Of a DNA stretch of 64,000 bases, positions 24,330-32,681 are shown piece after piece. Both the position numbers and the translations under genes were made by a program. The stretch covers positions 62,001 to 126,000 of the forward strand of contig NZ_LMDG01000033.1 of assembly GCF_001426265.1 (NCBI RefSeq). The letters run 5' to 3'. Origin of the DNA: Rhizobium sp. Root1220. Lineage in GTDB: Bacteria; Pseudomonadota; Alphaproteobacteria; Rhizobiales; Rhizobiaceae. The first letter of the stretch is position 1, and each line of letters opens with the position of its first letter. Under the pieces are notes generated by a model. It saw nothing but the letters and a program-made list of their open reading frames with translations. It had not been told where the DNA came from and did not search any database.

Positions 24330-25645
24330 CCTCCGGGACTGCCCGCCACGCGTTCAGGCAATGGCCCGCGACATTGGGTGCGCGGCTCTTCCTGATTTTC
24401 CTCGCGACGCTCGTCATCGCCTATGGCCTGTCCTTCGCTGTGCTGTTTTCCGAGCGATACAATTCGTTCGAGACAATGCTGCTCGGCAACCTCGACAAGG
24501 ACGTGACGACCGCTGTGGCACTGCTCGATCACCTGCCGGCAAACGAAAGGTCGGATTGGGTATCGGAGCTCGATCGGCGGACCTATCGCTATATTCTCGG
24601 AACCGGACTACCCGGTGTGCCCGACATGACCGGCTTGGGTGCCGCGATGGGACGGACGATCCGCGATGCGGTCGGCAATCAGTTCCCGGTAACTGTCGAG
24701 TCGATCCCCGGGCCTGTGCAACGCCTGCAAGCGCACCTGACACTGAGCGACGGGCAACCGCTGACGATCGACATCTATCCGACAATCATGCCGCTGGCAC
24801 ACTGGCTGCCTTATGTGCTGCTGGCGCAACTGCTGCTGCTTGTGCTTTGCAGCTGGTTTGCCGTTCGCGTGGCGATCCGGCCGCTGGTCGATCTTGCCGA
24901 TGCAGCAAACGCATTGGATCCAAACAAGGCCACCCCGCCCCTCAGGGAAAGCGGCCCGCGCGAAGTGGCGAACGCGGCCGTTGCGTTCAATGCGATGCGC
25001 GAGCGGATCGCGCAGTATCTCGAAGAGCGCGTGCAAATCCTCGCGGCGATATCCCACGATCTTCAAACGCCGATCACCAGAATGAAGCTCCGCGCCGAGA
25101 TTGCCGAGGATTCGCCTGAAAAGGACAAGCTGGTTCAAGATCTCGCCGAAATCGAACACCTGATCAACGAGGGTATCGACTACGCGCGAAGTGCGCATGG
25201 CAAGATCGAGAAATCCTCGCGCATCGACATCGGCTCATTTATCGAAAGCCTCGCCTACGACTACCAGGATACCGGCAAGCCGGTCACCATCCTCGATACC
25301 GTGGACGGCGCCGTCGTCACCCGCCCACATGCGTTGCGCCGCATCCTGACCAACCTCATCGACAACGCTATCAAGTTTGGCGGCGCCGCCGAGATCTGTG
25401 TTCGAAAGGACGCCTCGGGAACGATCAAGATTTACGTGCTGGATCGGGGAGCAGGCATTCCCGACGACCAGCTCAACGCGGTGCTCCAGCCATTTTTCCG
25501 GCTTGAGCAATCCAGAAACCGCGGTACCGGAGGCACCGGACTCGGCTTGGCAATTGCGCAGCAGCTGGCACAGGCGATCGGCGGCTCGCTAAAACTAGCG
25601 AACCGCGAGGGTGGCGGCCTGTCTGCCGAGGTCTCCATAAATTGA
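24326..25645 (+). CDS. Sensor histidine kinase (EnvZ-like)
   Basis: A 439-residue membrane kinase. Two membrane segments (about residues 21-41 and 161-181) enclose a periplasmic domain of about 120 residues. A HAMP linker follows (VAIRPLVDLADAANAL), then the dimerisation box with His244 (AAISHDLQTPITRMKLRAE), and the ATPase domain with N box LIDNAIKFGG, G1 LDRGAGIPDD, F box PFFRLEQSRN and G2 GTGLGLAIAQQLA. It overlaps the response-regulator gene by 4 bp and is its partner. The signal is unknown; given the neighbours dipZ, msrA and ohr, oxidative or thiol stress in the envelope is a reasonable guess. Confidence 0.93.
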   Translation: MTSGTARHAFRQWPATLGARLFLIFLATLVIAYGLSFAVLFSERYNSFETMLLGNLDKDVTTAVALLDHLPANERSDWVSELDRRTYRYILGTGLPGVPDMTGLGAAMGRTIRDAVGNQFPVTVESIPGPVQRLQAHLTLSDGQPLTIDIYPTIMPLAHWLPYVLLAQLLLLVLCSWFAVRVAIRPLVDLADAANALDPNKATPPLRESGPREVANAAVAFNAMRERIAQYLEERVQILAAISHDLQTPITRMKLRAEIAEDSPEKDKLVQDLAEIEHLINEGIDYARSAHGKIEKSSRIDIGSFIESLAYDYQDTGKPVTILDTVDGAVVTRPHALRRILTNLIDNAIKFGGAAEICVRKDASGTIKIYVLDRGAGIPDDQLNAVLQPFFRLEQSRNRGTGGTGLGLAIAQQLAQAIGGSLKLANREGGGLSAEVSIN

Positions 25646-25677
25646 GGACAGCGGGGAAAGTCCCCGGCGGCCGCGCG

Positions 25678-25980
25678 TCATCCCAGCCGGCGGATGTCGG
25701 CTACGCGGCCGTTGCGACTGTTGAGTGCGATCTCGAAGCGTTGGCTCCCATTCCATGCACGGTAGACGAAGAAACGCCCGCGGCAGTCGATGCGCTGCAC
25801 ATCCCGGAAGCCGCGATCGCGCAGCCGCCACTCCCCTTCGCGGCACGAGAGCGATCTTCCATTGTTGAGATTGGTCCCTACGGTGATGTTGACCGCAAGC
25901 GCTTGCGCCGGTGTCGACAGGGCCAACGGTGTTGTCAGCAGCAAACAAACAAGTCCGATTGCCTGGGCTGTATGACGCAA
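25678..25980 (-). CDS. Small secreted hypothetical protein
   Basis: A 100-residue protein with a signal peptide (hydrophobic AIGLVCLLLTTPLAL, cleavage near AQA-LA) and a small basic mature domain containing two cysteines (SLSCREGEW and RIDCRGRFF), probably disulfide-bonded. I choose TTG 25980 as start because GGAGGG lies 5 bases upstream; a TTG at 25992 would add four residues but would overlap that ribosome site. Such small PepSY-sized envelope proteins are frequent in rhizobia. Function unknown. It converges with the kinase gene, 32 bp apart. Confidence 0.65.
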   Translation of the reverse strand: MRHTAQAIGLVCLLLTTPLALSTPAQALAVNITVGTNLNNGRSLSCREGEWRLRDRGFRDVQRIDCRGRFFVYRAWNGSQRFEIALNSRNGRVADIRRLG

Positions 25981-26053
25981 GATGCCCTCCAAAAATAGAT
26001 CCCTGAAAAAGTAAATCGTAACCGTCTGAACGCCAGTGGGCTGCCGTGCAGCG

Positions 26054-27658
26054 CTAGCGGCGCAAAAAGACGCTGTCCCAATAGTCCATCAGGCCCGACG
26101 CAGGATGGGCCGTGCCGCGCCAGCCGACATAGCCATCGGGACGGATGAGGAAGCCTGCCTCCCGGTCGCCGTAGGCGGCTGAAAATGCGCCATCACCGTC
26201 CCTGTAGACGGCAAATCCATACTCTGGCACATCGCCTGCATCAGCCGGAACGATTGCCACAACCCGGCAAAGGCCAGCCCATCGGCTGCGCGTACTTTCA
26301 GCGAATGCCACGAGACGCGTGATCTGCTCCCCTACATCCGGGCCGGGCAGATGCGCGATGAAGACGTGTTCGGTGCCGCGCAAAATATCAAAGAGACGCA
26401 AGGGAAACCCGACATTGTGCCGACGAAGCCCCTGGACATCAGGAGCCCGATCGCCAGGAGCGGGTATCGGGTCGGCAAAATCCGTCCCATCATCCCTCGT
26501 CCAGGCACCGCCTCGGTAGGAGACGAGAATCTGCGTGTCCGCCAACCTGTCAGGCTTTGTGCCCTTCTCTCGCCCGTAGGAAATGCTTGCCGCTCTTGTG
26601 CGCTCCACCACTTCGGCCCCAACAGGGCGACGCTCCGCCTCATAGCTATCGAGGAAGCTGTCGGATGCGGCTCCCTTGAGGACAAGCGCCAGCTTCCAGG
26701 CCAGATTGTACGCGTCCTGGATGCCCGTATTCATACCCTGCCCACCGGTCGGCGGGTGGATATGAGCGGCATCGCCCGCAATGAAGACGCGTCCCTGGCG
26801 GTAGCGATCGGCCAGTCGCATGCTGATGCGGAAAGTGGACGACCAACGAAGATCGCCGATCTGCGGCTTGTCGGGCAAAATGCTGTCCGCTACCGCCTGG
26901 ATATGCCGCAGTTGCGGCCCGCGTGTTTCCGACTGGATGCCGTGATCCGTGCCGTTCACGGAATCAAGTTCCGCTGGGGCAAGCATGGATACACGGTAGC
27001 GTCCCTTTTCCGGCAGCGGAATGGCGATGAACATATCGGGAGGGCCATTCTCGACGAGACGCAGGGCCCGCAGCGCCAGTCCCCGGGGCAGGTCCCAGTC
27101 GATGTGGACGTCGCCGAGCGCGAACATCACGGGGAACGCTTCGCCGGGAAAGCCGATGCCGAGCGCACGCCGCACGGCGCTGTGTGCCCCGTCGCAACCG
27201 ATGACGTAGCGAAAGCGTGCTTCCTCTTCATTTCCGTCGCGCGCAAGCCGGACGACGACCTCTTCTTCCTCCTGCGTCAACCCGCTCAGAGCCACGCCGC
27301 GCTCAACCCGGATACCGTAGTCGCCCAGATGATCGGCAAGCAGGCGTTCGGTCTCATATTGCGGGAGACCCAATTCTGCATAAGGCAGATCCGAGAGCTC
27401 ATGTCTCGTTTCACCGGGCGGATGGCCTTGGACGACGGAGCGCATGCCTTCGATCCACAGGCCCGCGTCGATCATCGCGCGGGCTATGCCCATGTCGTCC
27501 CAGACCTCAAGAGTACGCGGCGTCACCCCGATGGCACGGCAGTAAGGCAGAGGTTCGGAAAGCCGGTCAATGACGCGGCAACGTACGCCGTGGCGCGCGA
27601 GTTCGGCTGCCATTGTCAGCCCAACGGGCCCTGCTCCCACCACCAGAACGTCGGTCAT
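26054..27658 (-). CDS. FAD-dependent aromatic-ring monooxygenase
   Basis: A 534-residue class A flavoprotein hydroxylase. It has the N-terminal FAD motif GAGPVGLTMAAELARHG (residues 7-23), the DG motif GCDGAHSAVRRALG near residue 155, and the second FAD motif GDAAHIHPPTGGQGMNTGIQDAYNLAWKLA near 290. The C-terminus is a thioredoxin-like domain ending RPDGYVGWRG, as in phenol and MhpA-type hydroxylases and rifampin monooxygenase. It should insert one oxygen into an aromatic substrate using NAD(P)H. It is divergent from the Rrf2 gene at 27880; the 19-bp palindrome at 27823 lies between them. Substrate unknown. Confidence 0.9.
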   Translation of the reverse strand: MTDVLVVGAGPVGLTMAAELARHGVRCRVIDRLSEPLPYCRAIGVTPRTLEVWDDMGIARAMIDAGLWIEGMRSVVQGHPPGETRHELSDLPYAELGLPQYETERLLADHLGDYGIRVERGVALSGLTQEEEEVVVRLARDGNEEEARFRYVIGCDGAHSAVRRALGIGFPGEAFPVMFALGDVHIDWDLPRGLALRALRLVENGPPDMFIAIPLPEKGRYRVSMLAPAELDSVNGTDHGIQSETRGPQLRHIQAVADSILPDKPQIGDLRWSSTFRISMRLADRYRQGRVFIAGDAAHIHPPTGGQGMNTGIQDAYNLAWKLALVLKGAASDSFLDSYEAERRPVGAEVVERTRAASISYGREKGTKPDRLADTQILVSYRGGAWTRDDGTDFADPIPAPGDRAPDVQGLRRHNVGFPLRLFDILRGTEHVFIAHLPGPDVGEQITRLVAFAESTRSRWAGLCRVVAIVPADAGDVPEYGFAVYRDGDGAFSAAYGDREAGFLIRPDGYVGWRGTAHPASGLMDYWDSVFLRR

Positions 27659-27822
27659 GATGTCTCCCCAGGTTGGCCATTCAAAGATGCAGACGGGCGA
27701 AGTGTCAATGGCAAAAACGAGGCTCTTCGGGGCCGGTCACCTGAACCTGCGACGCCGTCCGGACGTGAAAGTCTCAATTCTCACTCGCATTCAGGTTGTC
27801 CCTGTTTACAGGACGACAAAAT

Positions 27823-27841
27823 AAAGATATTTAATATCCTT
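27823..27841. promoter_or_regulatory. 19-bp palindromic operator, probably for Rrf2 (copy 1)
   Basis: AAAGATATTTAATATCCTT is a near-perfect palindrome around the central T, in the gap between the monooxygenase and the Rrf2 gene. The same sequence with 3 changes recurs as AAGGACATTTGATATCCTT at 31226. The size and AT-rich core fit Rrf2-family operators. It is 38 bp before the Rrf2 start. Confidence 0.6.
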
Positions 27842-27879
27842 AATAGATGCACGATCGGCATCTTGCGTGGAAACAATCG

Positions 27880-28368
27880 ATGATCCTGAAAAGCCAAGTC
27901 GAGTGGGCACTGCATTGTTGCGCCATTCTCGCCGGTCTGCCTGACGGCCGTTACCTTTCAACGAAAGCGCTGGCCGAGTTCCACGGCCTTCCGAAGGAAT
28001 ATCTTTCGAAGGCTTTGCAGAGTCTTTCACAAGCTGGTTTCGTCCATACCTCGCTGGGGCCATCTGGCGGATACCGATTGGCAAAGACACCGGCCGAGCT
28101 GACTTTCCTTGATATCGTCGAGGCCGTGGAAGGAAAATCGCGAACCTTTGTCTGCAACAATATCAGGGCCAACAACCCCTGTCGGCCGTCGGGATATTGC
28201 GAGAGCAGTCCATGCGCGGTTGCCCGCGTCATGTGGGAGGCGGACGAGGCATGGCGCCAGAAGCTGCGTAGCGTCAGGCTGTCGGATCTGGTCGAGACGC
28301 TGGCCAAGGATATTCCGGCTGACCTCTGGAAGAGCAGTTTCGAATGGGTCCTAGAGCGGGCCGGATGA
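27880..28368 (+). CDS. Rrf2-family transcriptional regulator
   Basis: A 162-residue Rrf2 regulator. The winged helix is complete (MILKSQVEWALHCCAILAGL, STKALAEFHGLPKEYLSKALQSLSQAGFVHTSLGPSGGYRLAK). Cysteines at VCNNIRANNPCRPSGYCESSPCAVARVMW fall in the cluster/redox region of the family, so it may bind a metal cluster or sense redox. ATG 27880 is chosen over an in-frame ATG at 27847 because the family alignment starts there and GGAAA precedes it. A palindrome 38 bp upstream is shared with the AhpD-like operon at 31210, its likely target. Its last 18 bp overlap the end of the convergent MscS gene. Confidence 0.88.
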   Translation: MILKSQVEWALHCCAILAGLPDGRYLSTKALAEFHGLPKEYLSKALQSLSQAGFVHTSLGPSGGYRLAKTPAELTFLDIVEAVEGKSRTFVCNNIRANNPCRPSGYCESSPCAVARVMWEADEAWRQKLRSVRLSDLVETLAKDIPADLWKSSFEWVLERAG

Positions 28369-29358
28369 GCGCAGTTTGACGTCGCCCGCTGCGGGCAATG
28401 CGTAAAGCAGACTCTGGGACGGCATGGCAAGCGAAATGCCGCTCTGCCCGCAATGGCTGTGAACGAGATCGATCACCTCGTTGCGCGCTGGCGTCCTGGC
28501 TGCCGGATTGGTCACGCGAAACTGCAACTCCACCTCGATCGCCACAGCGTCGATCCCCTTGAGCGCGACGATCGGCGGCGGGTCCTGCACGATTCGGGTA
28601 CTAGCTTTCAGGGCGGCTTGCATGGCCTCCTCGACGACCTGTGGCCTATGGCTTGCCGCAATGCGCACGAGCAGCGCAATCTGATGCGTCTCGTCTGGAC
28701 GACTGAGATTGGTCAACCCGATTTTCGCGAGGGCGCTGTTGGGCAGGACAACGACATTGTGTGCACCGGTGAGCAGGAAGGTGGAGCGCCAGTTGTTCTC
28801 GATGACCCTCCCCTCGGTCCCATCGCCCAGCATGATCCAGTCGCCAATGCCAAAAGGCCGTCCCAATGTCAGCGCGATACCCGAAAATATGTCGCCGAGC
28901 GTGTTCTGCAGCGCGAGACCGAAGATGATGGCGACCACGCCGGAGGTGGCAACCAGGGTGCCAATGGGAGCCTTGAAGACGAAGCCCAGAATGGACAGGG
29001 CTACTCCGAGATAGACGCCAGCAACGATGAGATCCTGAAGCAGGCGTGCCTCCTGCGGCCTCCGCTCAAGCACGATGTAGATGCGTACGAAACCGATGAG
29101 CGACCAGGCAAGGTGTGTCCACCACAACACTCGTGCGGACACCGCTAGGAATGCCGCTGCGCCCCGCAAGTGATCATCGTCGACGCGATGCGGCAGGATG
29201 CCGGCAAGTGCGAGGACGGCCGTCATGCCGGCAAAAAAAAGGATCTGGACGATCAACCTGGCCGTCGGACGGCTACGACCCTGCAAGTGCCATATCGCAA
29301 TGCCTGCAATCCCAAGGAGATTGATCAGCACGAGCGGCAACAAATCATGGTCGAGCAT
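28351..29358 (-). CDS. MscS-family mechanosensitive channel
   Basis: A 335-residue small-conductance channel. About four membrane helices precede the MscS core: pore helix TLVATSGVVAIIFGLALQNTLGDIFSGIALTLGRPFGIGDWI and the beta domain GTEGRVIENNWRSTFLLTGAHNVVVLPNSALAKIGLTNLS. ATG 29358 is chosen; a longer frame upstream has no homology. It is a close paralogue of the N-terminal 310 residues of the channel at 37021 (for example ERRPQEARLLQDLIV against ERKPREGRLLQDLIV) but lacks the cNMP-binding tail. It releases solutes on hypo-osmotic shock. Tail-to-tail overlap of 18 bp with the Rrf2 gene. Confidence 0.9.
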   Translation of the reverse strand: MLDHDLLPLVLINLLGIAGIAIWHLQGRSRPTARLIVQILFFAGMTAVLALAGILPHRVDDDHLRGAAAFLAVSARVLWWTHLAWSLIGFVRIYIVLERRPQEARLLQDLIVAGVYLGVALSILGFVFKAPIGTLVATSGVVAIIFGLALQNTLGDIFSGIALTLGRPFGIGDWIMLGDGTEGRVIENNWRSTFLLTGAHNVVVLPNSALAKIGLTNLSRPDETHQIALLVRIAASHRPQVVEEAMQAALKASTRIVQDPPPIVALKGIDAVAIEVELQFRVTNPAARTPARNEVIDLVHSHCGQSGISLAMPSQSLLYALPAAGDVKLRSSGPL

Positions 29359-29434
29359 GGCAGCTTCCAATCGTGGCAGTTTGGGTCCTGAGCGGAGGGC
29401 CGGTGTGCAATCAGCACCCGGCCCTACCGAGATG

Positions 29435-29857
29435 CTACTTCTTGATAGGATAGGTGAGTTCTTTCTCACCGGTATCGACAACGAAGACTGCGAGCAACTT
29501 GGCAGGCTGCGTCTTGCTGCCATTCTCACTGACGCCATGGCGATCGCCAGGCATCTCCGAGAAGCTTTCCCCTGCCTGATAGGTCTTCACTGGACCATCA
29601 TTGACCTGGCTGCGGATGGAGCCTTCCAGGACCGTGGCGTAGATGAAGGCGGAATTCGGATGGGTGTGAGCGTCCGAGAAACCACCCGGTCCGTATTCTA
29701 CCAGAACACCCTTGATGCTCTTGCCCGGAACGTTTGGTAGTTCGTGTTCGTAGACGAGTGTCACTTTGGATGCGTCATCGGCAGCCGCATCGTGAGCGAC
29801 GGCGGTTCCACACAGTCCTGCCGCGATGACAGAAGCGGCGATGATTGACCTGAACAT
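29435..29857 (-). CDS. Secreted cupin-domain protein
   Basis: A 140-residue protein with a signal peptide (MFRSIIAASVIAAGLCGTAVA) and one cupin domain: GFSDAHTHPNSAFIYATVLEGSIRSQV (metal-binding HxH and Glu) and YQAGESFSEMPGDRHGVSEN. It is probably a periplasmic metal-binding cupin. It is the last gene of a three-gene operon (AhpD-like, NAD(P)-binding, cupin), a combination often seen with Rrf2 or LysR regulators in proteobacteria. The start is supported by AAAGGAA upstream. Confidence 0.85.
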   Translation of the reverse strand: MFRSIIAASVIAAGLCGTAVAHDAAADDASKVTLVYEHELPNVPGKSIKGVLVEYGPGGFSDAHTHPNSAFIYATVLEGSIRSQVNDGPVKTYQAGESFSEMPGDRHGVSENGSKTQPAKLLAVFVVDTGEKELTYPIKK

Positions 29858-29914
29858 TTCAAATTCCTTTCCTCATTTGCCGTCCGCCGCGGAAGGCGGC
29901 AGATCGGCACTCGA

Positions 29915-30667
29915 TCATTTGCGTCCTGCGCTCGCGAACCACTGTTCGAACGTGATGTGGCCGAGGCGCGGGTTGGCATCGGAGACCAGCGAGCGATCAT
30001 CCAGCCGGGCGCCGAAATAGCGTGCCTCCGGATCTGACTCGACCTTGCGGCTGTCGCCGGTGGCTTTGAGATACCGGGCAACGAGTTCGTTCAGGCGGGA
30101 GCGCTCAGGACCTGCGATCTCAATCGTACCGTTGACAGGCGCAGCAAGCGCAACGTCGGCCATCGCATCGGCGACGTCATCGGAGGCGATTGGCTGCACA
30201 TAGGCCGGAGATAAGTGAACCGTGTCGCCTGTGGTGCCGGATTGGGCAATACCGCCCAGAAACTCCATGAACTGCGTCGAATGAACGATCGTGTAGGGAA
30301 TTCCGGAGGACTTGATCAGCTTTTCCTGGGCCAGCTTGCCGCGGAAGTAGCCACTCTCCTGCAGCCGTTCAGTGCCAACGACGGAGAGTGCGATGTGATG
30401 CTTGACCCCGGCAGCCTTTTCCGCCGCAATCAGGTTTCTGCCCGAGGTCTCGAAGAACTCCAGCACTGCCTTGTCCTCGAACGAGGGGGAGTTGGCGAGA
30501 TCGACTACGACCTGGGTGCCGGCGAGCGCGTCTGCCAGCCCTTCGCCTGTTATGGTGTTGACGCCGGTGTTCGGAGAGGCGGCGATCACCTCGTGGCCCT
30601 GCTTGCGCAGGCGTTCGACAGTTTTGGAACCGATAAGGCCGGTACCGCCGATGATGACGATTTTCAT
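29915..30667 (-). CDS. NAD(P)-binding atypical SDR (NmrA-like)
   Basis: A 250-residue Rossmann-fold protein. The glycine motif GGTGLIGSKTVERL is at residues 7-20, followed by short NmrA/isoflavone-reductase-like segments (VDLANSPSFED, HHIALSVVGTERLQESGYFRGKLAQEKLIKSSGIPYTIVHSTQFMEF). It probably binds NAD(P)H and either reduces quinone-like compounds or acts as a redox sensor. ATG 30667 starts at MKIVIIGG; GGGAA precedes it. It is the middle gene of the AhpD-like operon. Confidence 0.87.
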   Translation of the reverse strand: MKIVIIGGTGLIGSKTVERLRKQGHEVIAASPNTGVNTITGEGLADALAGTQVVVDLANSPSFEDKAVLEFFETSGRNLIAAEKAAGVKHHIALSVVGTERLQESGYFRGKLAQEKLIKSSGIPYTIVHSTQFMEFLGGIAQSGTTGDTVHLSPAYVQPIASDDVADAMADVALAAPVNGTIEIAGPERSRLNELVARYLKATGDSRKVESDPEARYFGARLDDRSLVSDANPRLGHITFEQWFASAGRK

Positions 30668-30730
30668 GGCACTTTTCCCTTTGCTACTGCGGTCGCGCCG
30701 CAATGATTGATGGCTTGGGGGCGATGGCGG

Positions 30731-31210
30731 TCAGTTGAGGCCCGCCTTGTCGAGACCGTAAAGCTTGTCTGCGGAGCCCGGGACGGACTTGAAGGCGACG
30801 CCTGCGCGGTTCCAGGCATTGATGATCATGATCGAGAACGTGAGGTCGGAGATTTCCTTCTCCGAAAGCTGACCGCGGACGCGCTCGAAGAGTTCGTCAG
30901 GAATGCCGCCTTCGGGCAATTTGGTCACGGCTTCGGTCCAGGCAAGAGCTGCCCGCTCGCGTGGGACGAACAGGTTAGATTCACGCCAGATCGCGACGTG
31001 GTACAGGCGCAATTCACTCTCGCCGTGGATCTTGGCTTCCTTGACATGCATGTCGAGGCAGAATGCGCAGCCGTTGATCTGCGATGCGCGGATCTGAACG
31101 AGGTCATGGAGCTTCTGTTCGATGACGCTGTCCTTCAGACCCAGGCTGAGGTCCAGGAGCTTCTTGAAGAGCTCGGGCGACTGTTGTGCGTAGTTGAGGC
31201 GTTGTGTCAT
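30731..31210 (-). CDS. Carboxymuconolactone decarboxylase/AhpD-like alkylhydroperoxidase
   Basis: A 159-residue helical protein with the AhpD redox motif CAFCLDMH (Cys48, Cys51 and His55), including the proton-relay His and upstream Glu. Members of this CMD family with the CxxC-H motif act as thiol peroxidases. It is the first gene of the operon with the NAD(P)-binding and cupin genes. Two adjacent 19-bp operator-like sequences lie just before it at 31226-31263; the first matches the palindrome in front of the Rrf2 gene at 27880. Confidence 0.9.
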   Translation of the reverse strand: MTQRLNYAQQSPELFKKLLDLSLGLKDSVIEQKLHDLVQIRASQINGCAFCLDMHVKEAKIHGESELRLYHVAIWRESNLFVPRERAALAWTEAVTKLPEGGIPDELFERVRGQLSEKEISDLTFSIMIINAWNRAGVAFKSVPGSADKLYGLDKAGLN

Positions 31211-31225
31211 GTCTCTCTCCTTATT

Positions 31226-31263
31226 AAGGACATTTGATATCCTTATGGACAGAAGATATCCTT
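31226..31263 (-). promoter_or_regulatory. Two abutting 19-bp Rrf2-type operators (copies 2 and 3)
   Basis: Positions 31226-31244 read AAGGACATTTGATATCCTT, 16 of 19 identical to the palindrome at 27823. Positions 31245-31263 follow without gap and match the first unit at 15 of 19 bases, with an identical right half GATATCCTT. They sit 15-53 bp upstream of the AhpD-like start, where a repressor would block the promoter. Confidence 0.65.
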
Positions 31264-31339
31264 ATTCTCTGGACAGTAAAGGCCTTCCGGCCTAAACTGC
31301 GGCATAAGGCTTATGTCGAAATGTATGGGTGGGGACCGG

Positions 31340-32239
31340 ATGGATATCATATCTGCGCTGAGAGCCTTTCTCCGTGTGGCAGAGACAGGCTCGTTTTCCG
31401 CAGCGGCGATCGACCTCAACCTGACCCAACCAGCCGTTTCCCGGCAGGTTTCCGCACTGGAAGGGCATCTCAACACGCGACTGCTGCATCGGACCACGAA
31501 TGCGCTTGCCCTGACCGTCGAAGGTGAGCAGATGATCCCGATGGCGCGCAGGGCGGTTGAAGCGGTGGATGCGCTCAACGACGCCTCCTGTGTCGAGACC
31601 GCCATGGCGGCGGGCCGGGTGCGACTTACCTTGCCGGCGCCACTTGGTCTCTATGTGAGTGACCGTCTCGCAGGGTTGCTGGAGCAATATCCTCGGCTAT
31701 CGGTGGAATTGATCTTCCGCGAGGAGCCGTCTGATCTGATCGCGGAAGGTATCGACCTCGAAGTGCGACTTGGCCCCGTGTCGGAAAGCAATCTGATGTG
31801 CCGGCGGATCGGCTGGACGGCCGCTTTCCTCGTTGCTGCACCCAGCTACCTGGAACGACGCAGCATGCCCAGAACCCCGGATGATATCTGCGGCCACGAG
31901 TGTATTTCCCACAATCGTGCCGGAGACGGGCGTTCATGGTCGTTTTCCGATGGGTCCGACGAGATTTCGGTGCGCATTGTACCGCGCTTGGTCGCCAACA
32001 ATGCCATGGCGGTGCATCGCGCGGCGTTGGCCGGAAGCGGCCTGGCGGTGCTCTCGCATATTCTCGCCTGCCCCGACATCGAGAGTGGCCGGCTGGTGAA
32101 CGTGATGCCGGACTTTCCGCCAACGCGCCTGCCGATCAGTGTCGTCTACCCGTCGCGACGGAACGTGCCTTTGCGCGTGCGCATCGTCCTCGACTTCCTT
32201 GCTCAAGCCGTCAAGGAAGATCCCCTGATGGGATCCTGA
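31340..32239 (+). CDS. LysR-family transcriptional regulator
   Basis: A 299-residue LysR protein with HTH MDIISALRAFLRVAETGSFSAAAIDLNLTQPAVSRQVSALEGHLNTRLLHRTTNALALTVEGEQ and the substrate-binding domain from about residue 90. ATG 31340 (GGGGACCGG upstream) fits the family; an ATG at 31313 is in frame. It is divergent from the AhpD-like operon (129 bp apart), so it may co-regulate that operon together with the Rrf2 protein. Confidence 0.9.
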   Translation: MDIISALRAFLRVAETGSFSAAAIDLNLTQPAVSRQVSALEGHLNTRLLHRTTNALALTVEGEQMIPMARRAVEAVDALNDASCVETAMAAGRVRLTLPAPLGLYVSDRLAGLLEQYPRLSVELIFREEPSDLIAEGIDLEVRLGPVSESNLMCRRIGWTAAFLVAAPSYLERRSMPRTPDDICGHECISHNRAGDGRSWSFSDGSDEISVRIVPRLVANNAMAVHRAALAGSGLAVLSHILACPDIESGRLVNVMPDFPPTRLPISVVYPSRRNVPLRVRIVLDFLAQAVKEDPLMGS

Positions 32240-32309
32240 CCCGCCTCGCGACATTCGCGAACCTCTCCGGTGATGGCGCCGCGTTACCATTTACTTGCAA
32301 GCCCGACCG

Positions 32310-32339
32310 TTGACATGCAGGCATTTACCTGCATATATT
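32310..32339 (+). promoter_or_regulatory. Promoter with embedded ArsR-type palindrome
   Basis: TTGACA at 32310-32315 and TATATT at 32334-32339 are 18 bp apart. Between and overlapping them is a palindrome ATGCAGG (32315-32321), CATTTA, CCTGCAT (32328-32334). A related half site, CATTTACTTGCAA, lies at 32288-32300. The palindrome blocks the promoter exactly as ArsR-family operators do; it is 27 bp before the ArsR start. Confidence 0.7.
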
Positions 32340-32360
32340 CTGCGGCAAGCGAGACATGGC

Positions 32361-32681
32361 ATGGACACTGACAAGGTATTCAAAGCACTGGGCGATCCGA
32401 CCCGCAGGAGGCTGCTGGACCTTCTATGTGAAAGAAACGGACAGACGCTCGGCCAGCTCTGCGAAAACCTGGATATGGCCCGGCAGTCCGCCACTCAGCA
32501 CTTGGGAATACTCGAGGAAGCCAACCTGGTGACCACGGCCAGGCGGGGTCGGGAGAAGCTTCACTTCATCAACCCCGTGCCACTCCATGAAGTTTATGAG
32601 CGGTGGGTGAGGAAATTCGAACAGCAGCGCCTGCGGCTGCTTCACGACATCAAGACGCAACTTGAAGGAGCGGATAAATGA
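32361..32681 (+). CDS. ArsR-family regulator
   Basis: A 106-residue winged-helix repressor (MDTDKVFKALGDPTRRRLLDLLCERNGQTLGQLCENLDMARQSATQHLGILEEANLVTTARRGREKLHFINP). The type without metal-binding cysteine motif ELCVCDL is typically paired with an SRPBCC (AHSA1) protein, as here: the ATG of the next gene overlaps its stop by 4 bp. It probably represses its own operon through the palindrome inside the promoter at 32310-32339. Signal unknown. Confidence 0.92.
   Translation: MDTDKVFKALGDPTRRRLLDLLCERNGQTLGQLCENLDMARQSATQHLGILEEANLVTTARRGREKLHFINPVPLHEVYERWVRKFEQQRLRLLHDIKTQLEGADK

Noticed and set aside
26351..27883. Open frame of 510 codons on the plus strand
   Set aside because: Antisense to the FAD monooxygenase, which has complete FAD motifs. 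No ribosome site or family features.
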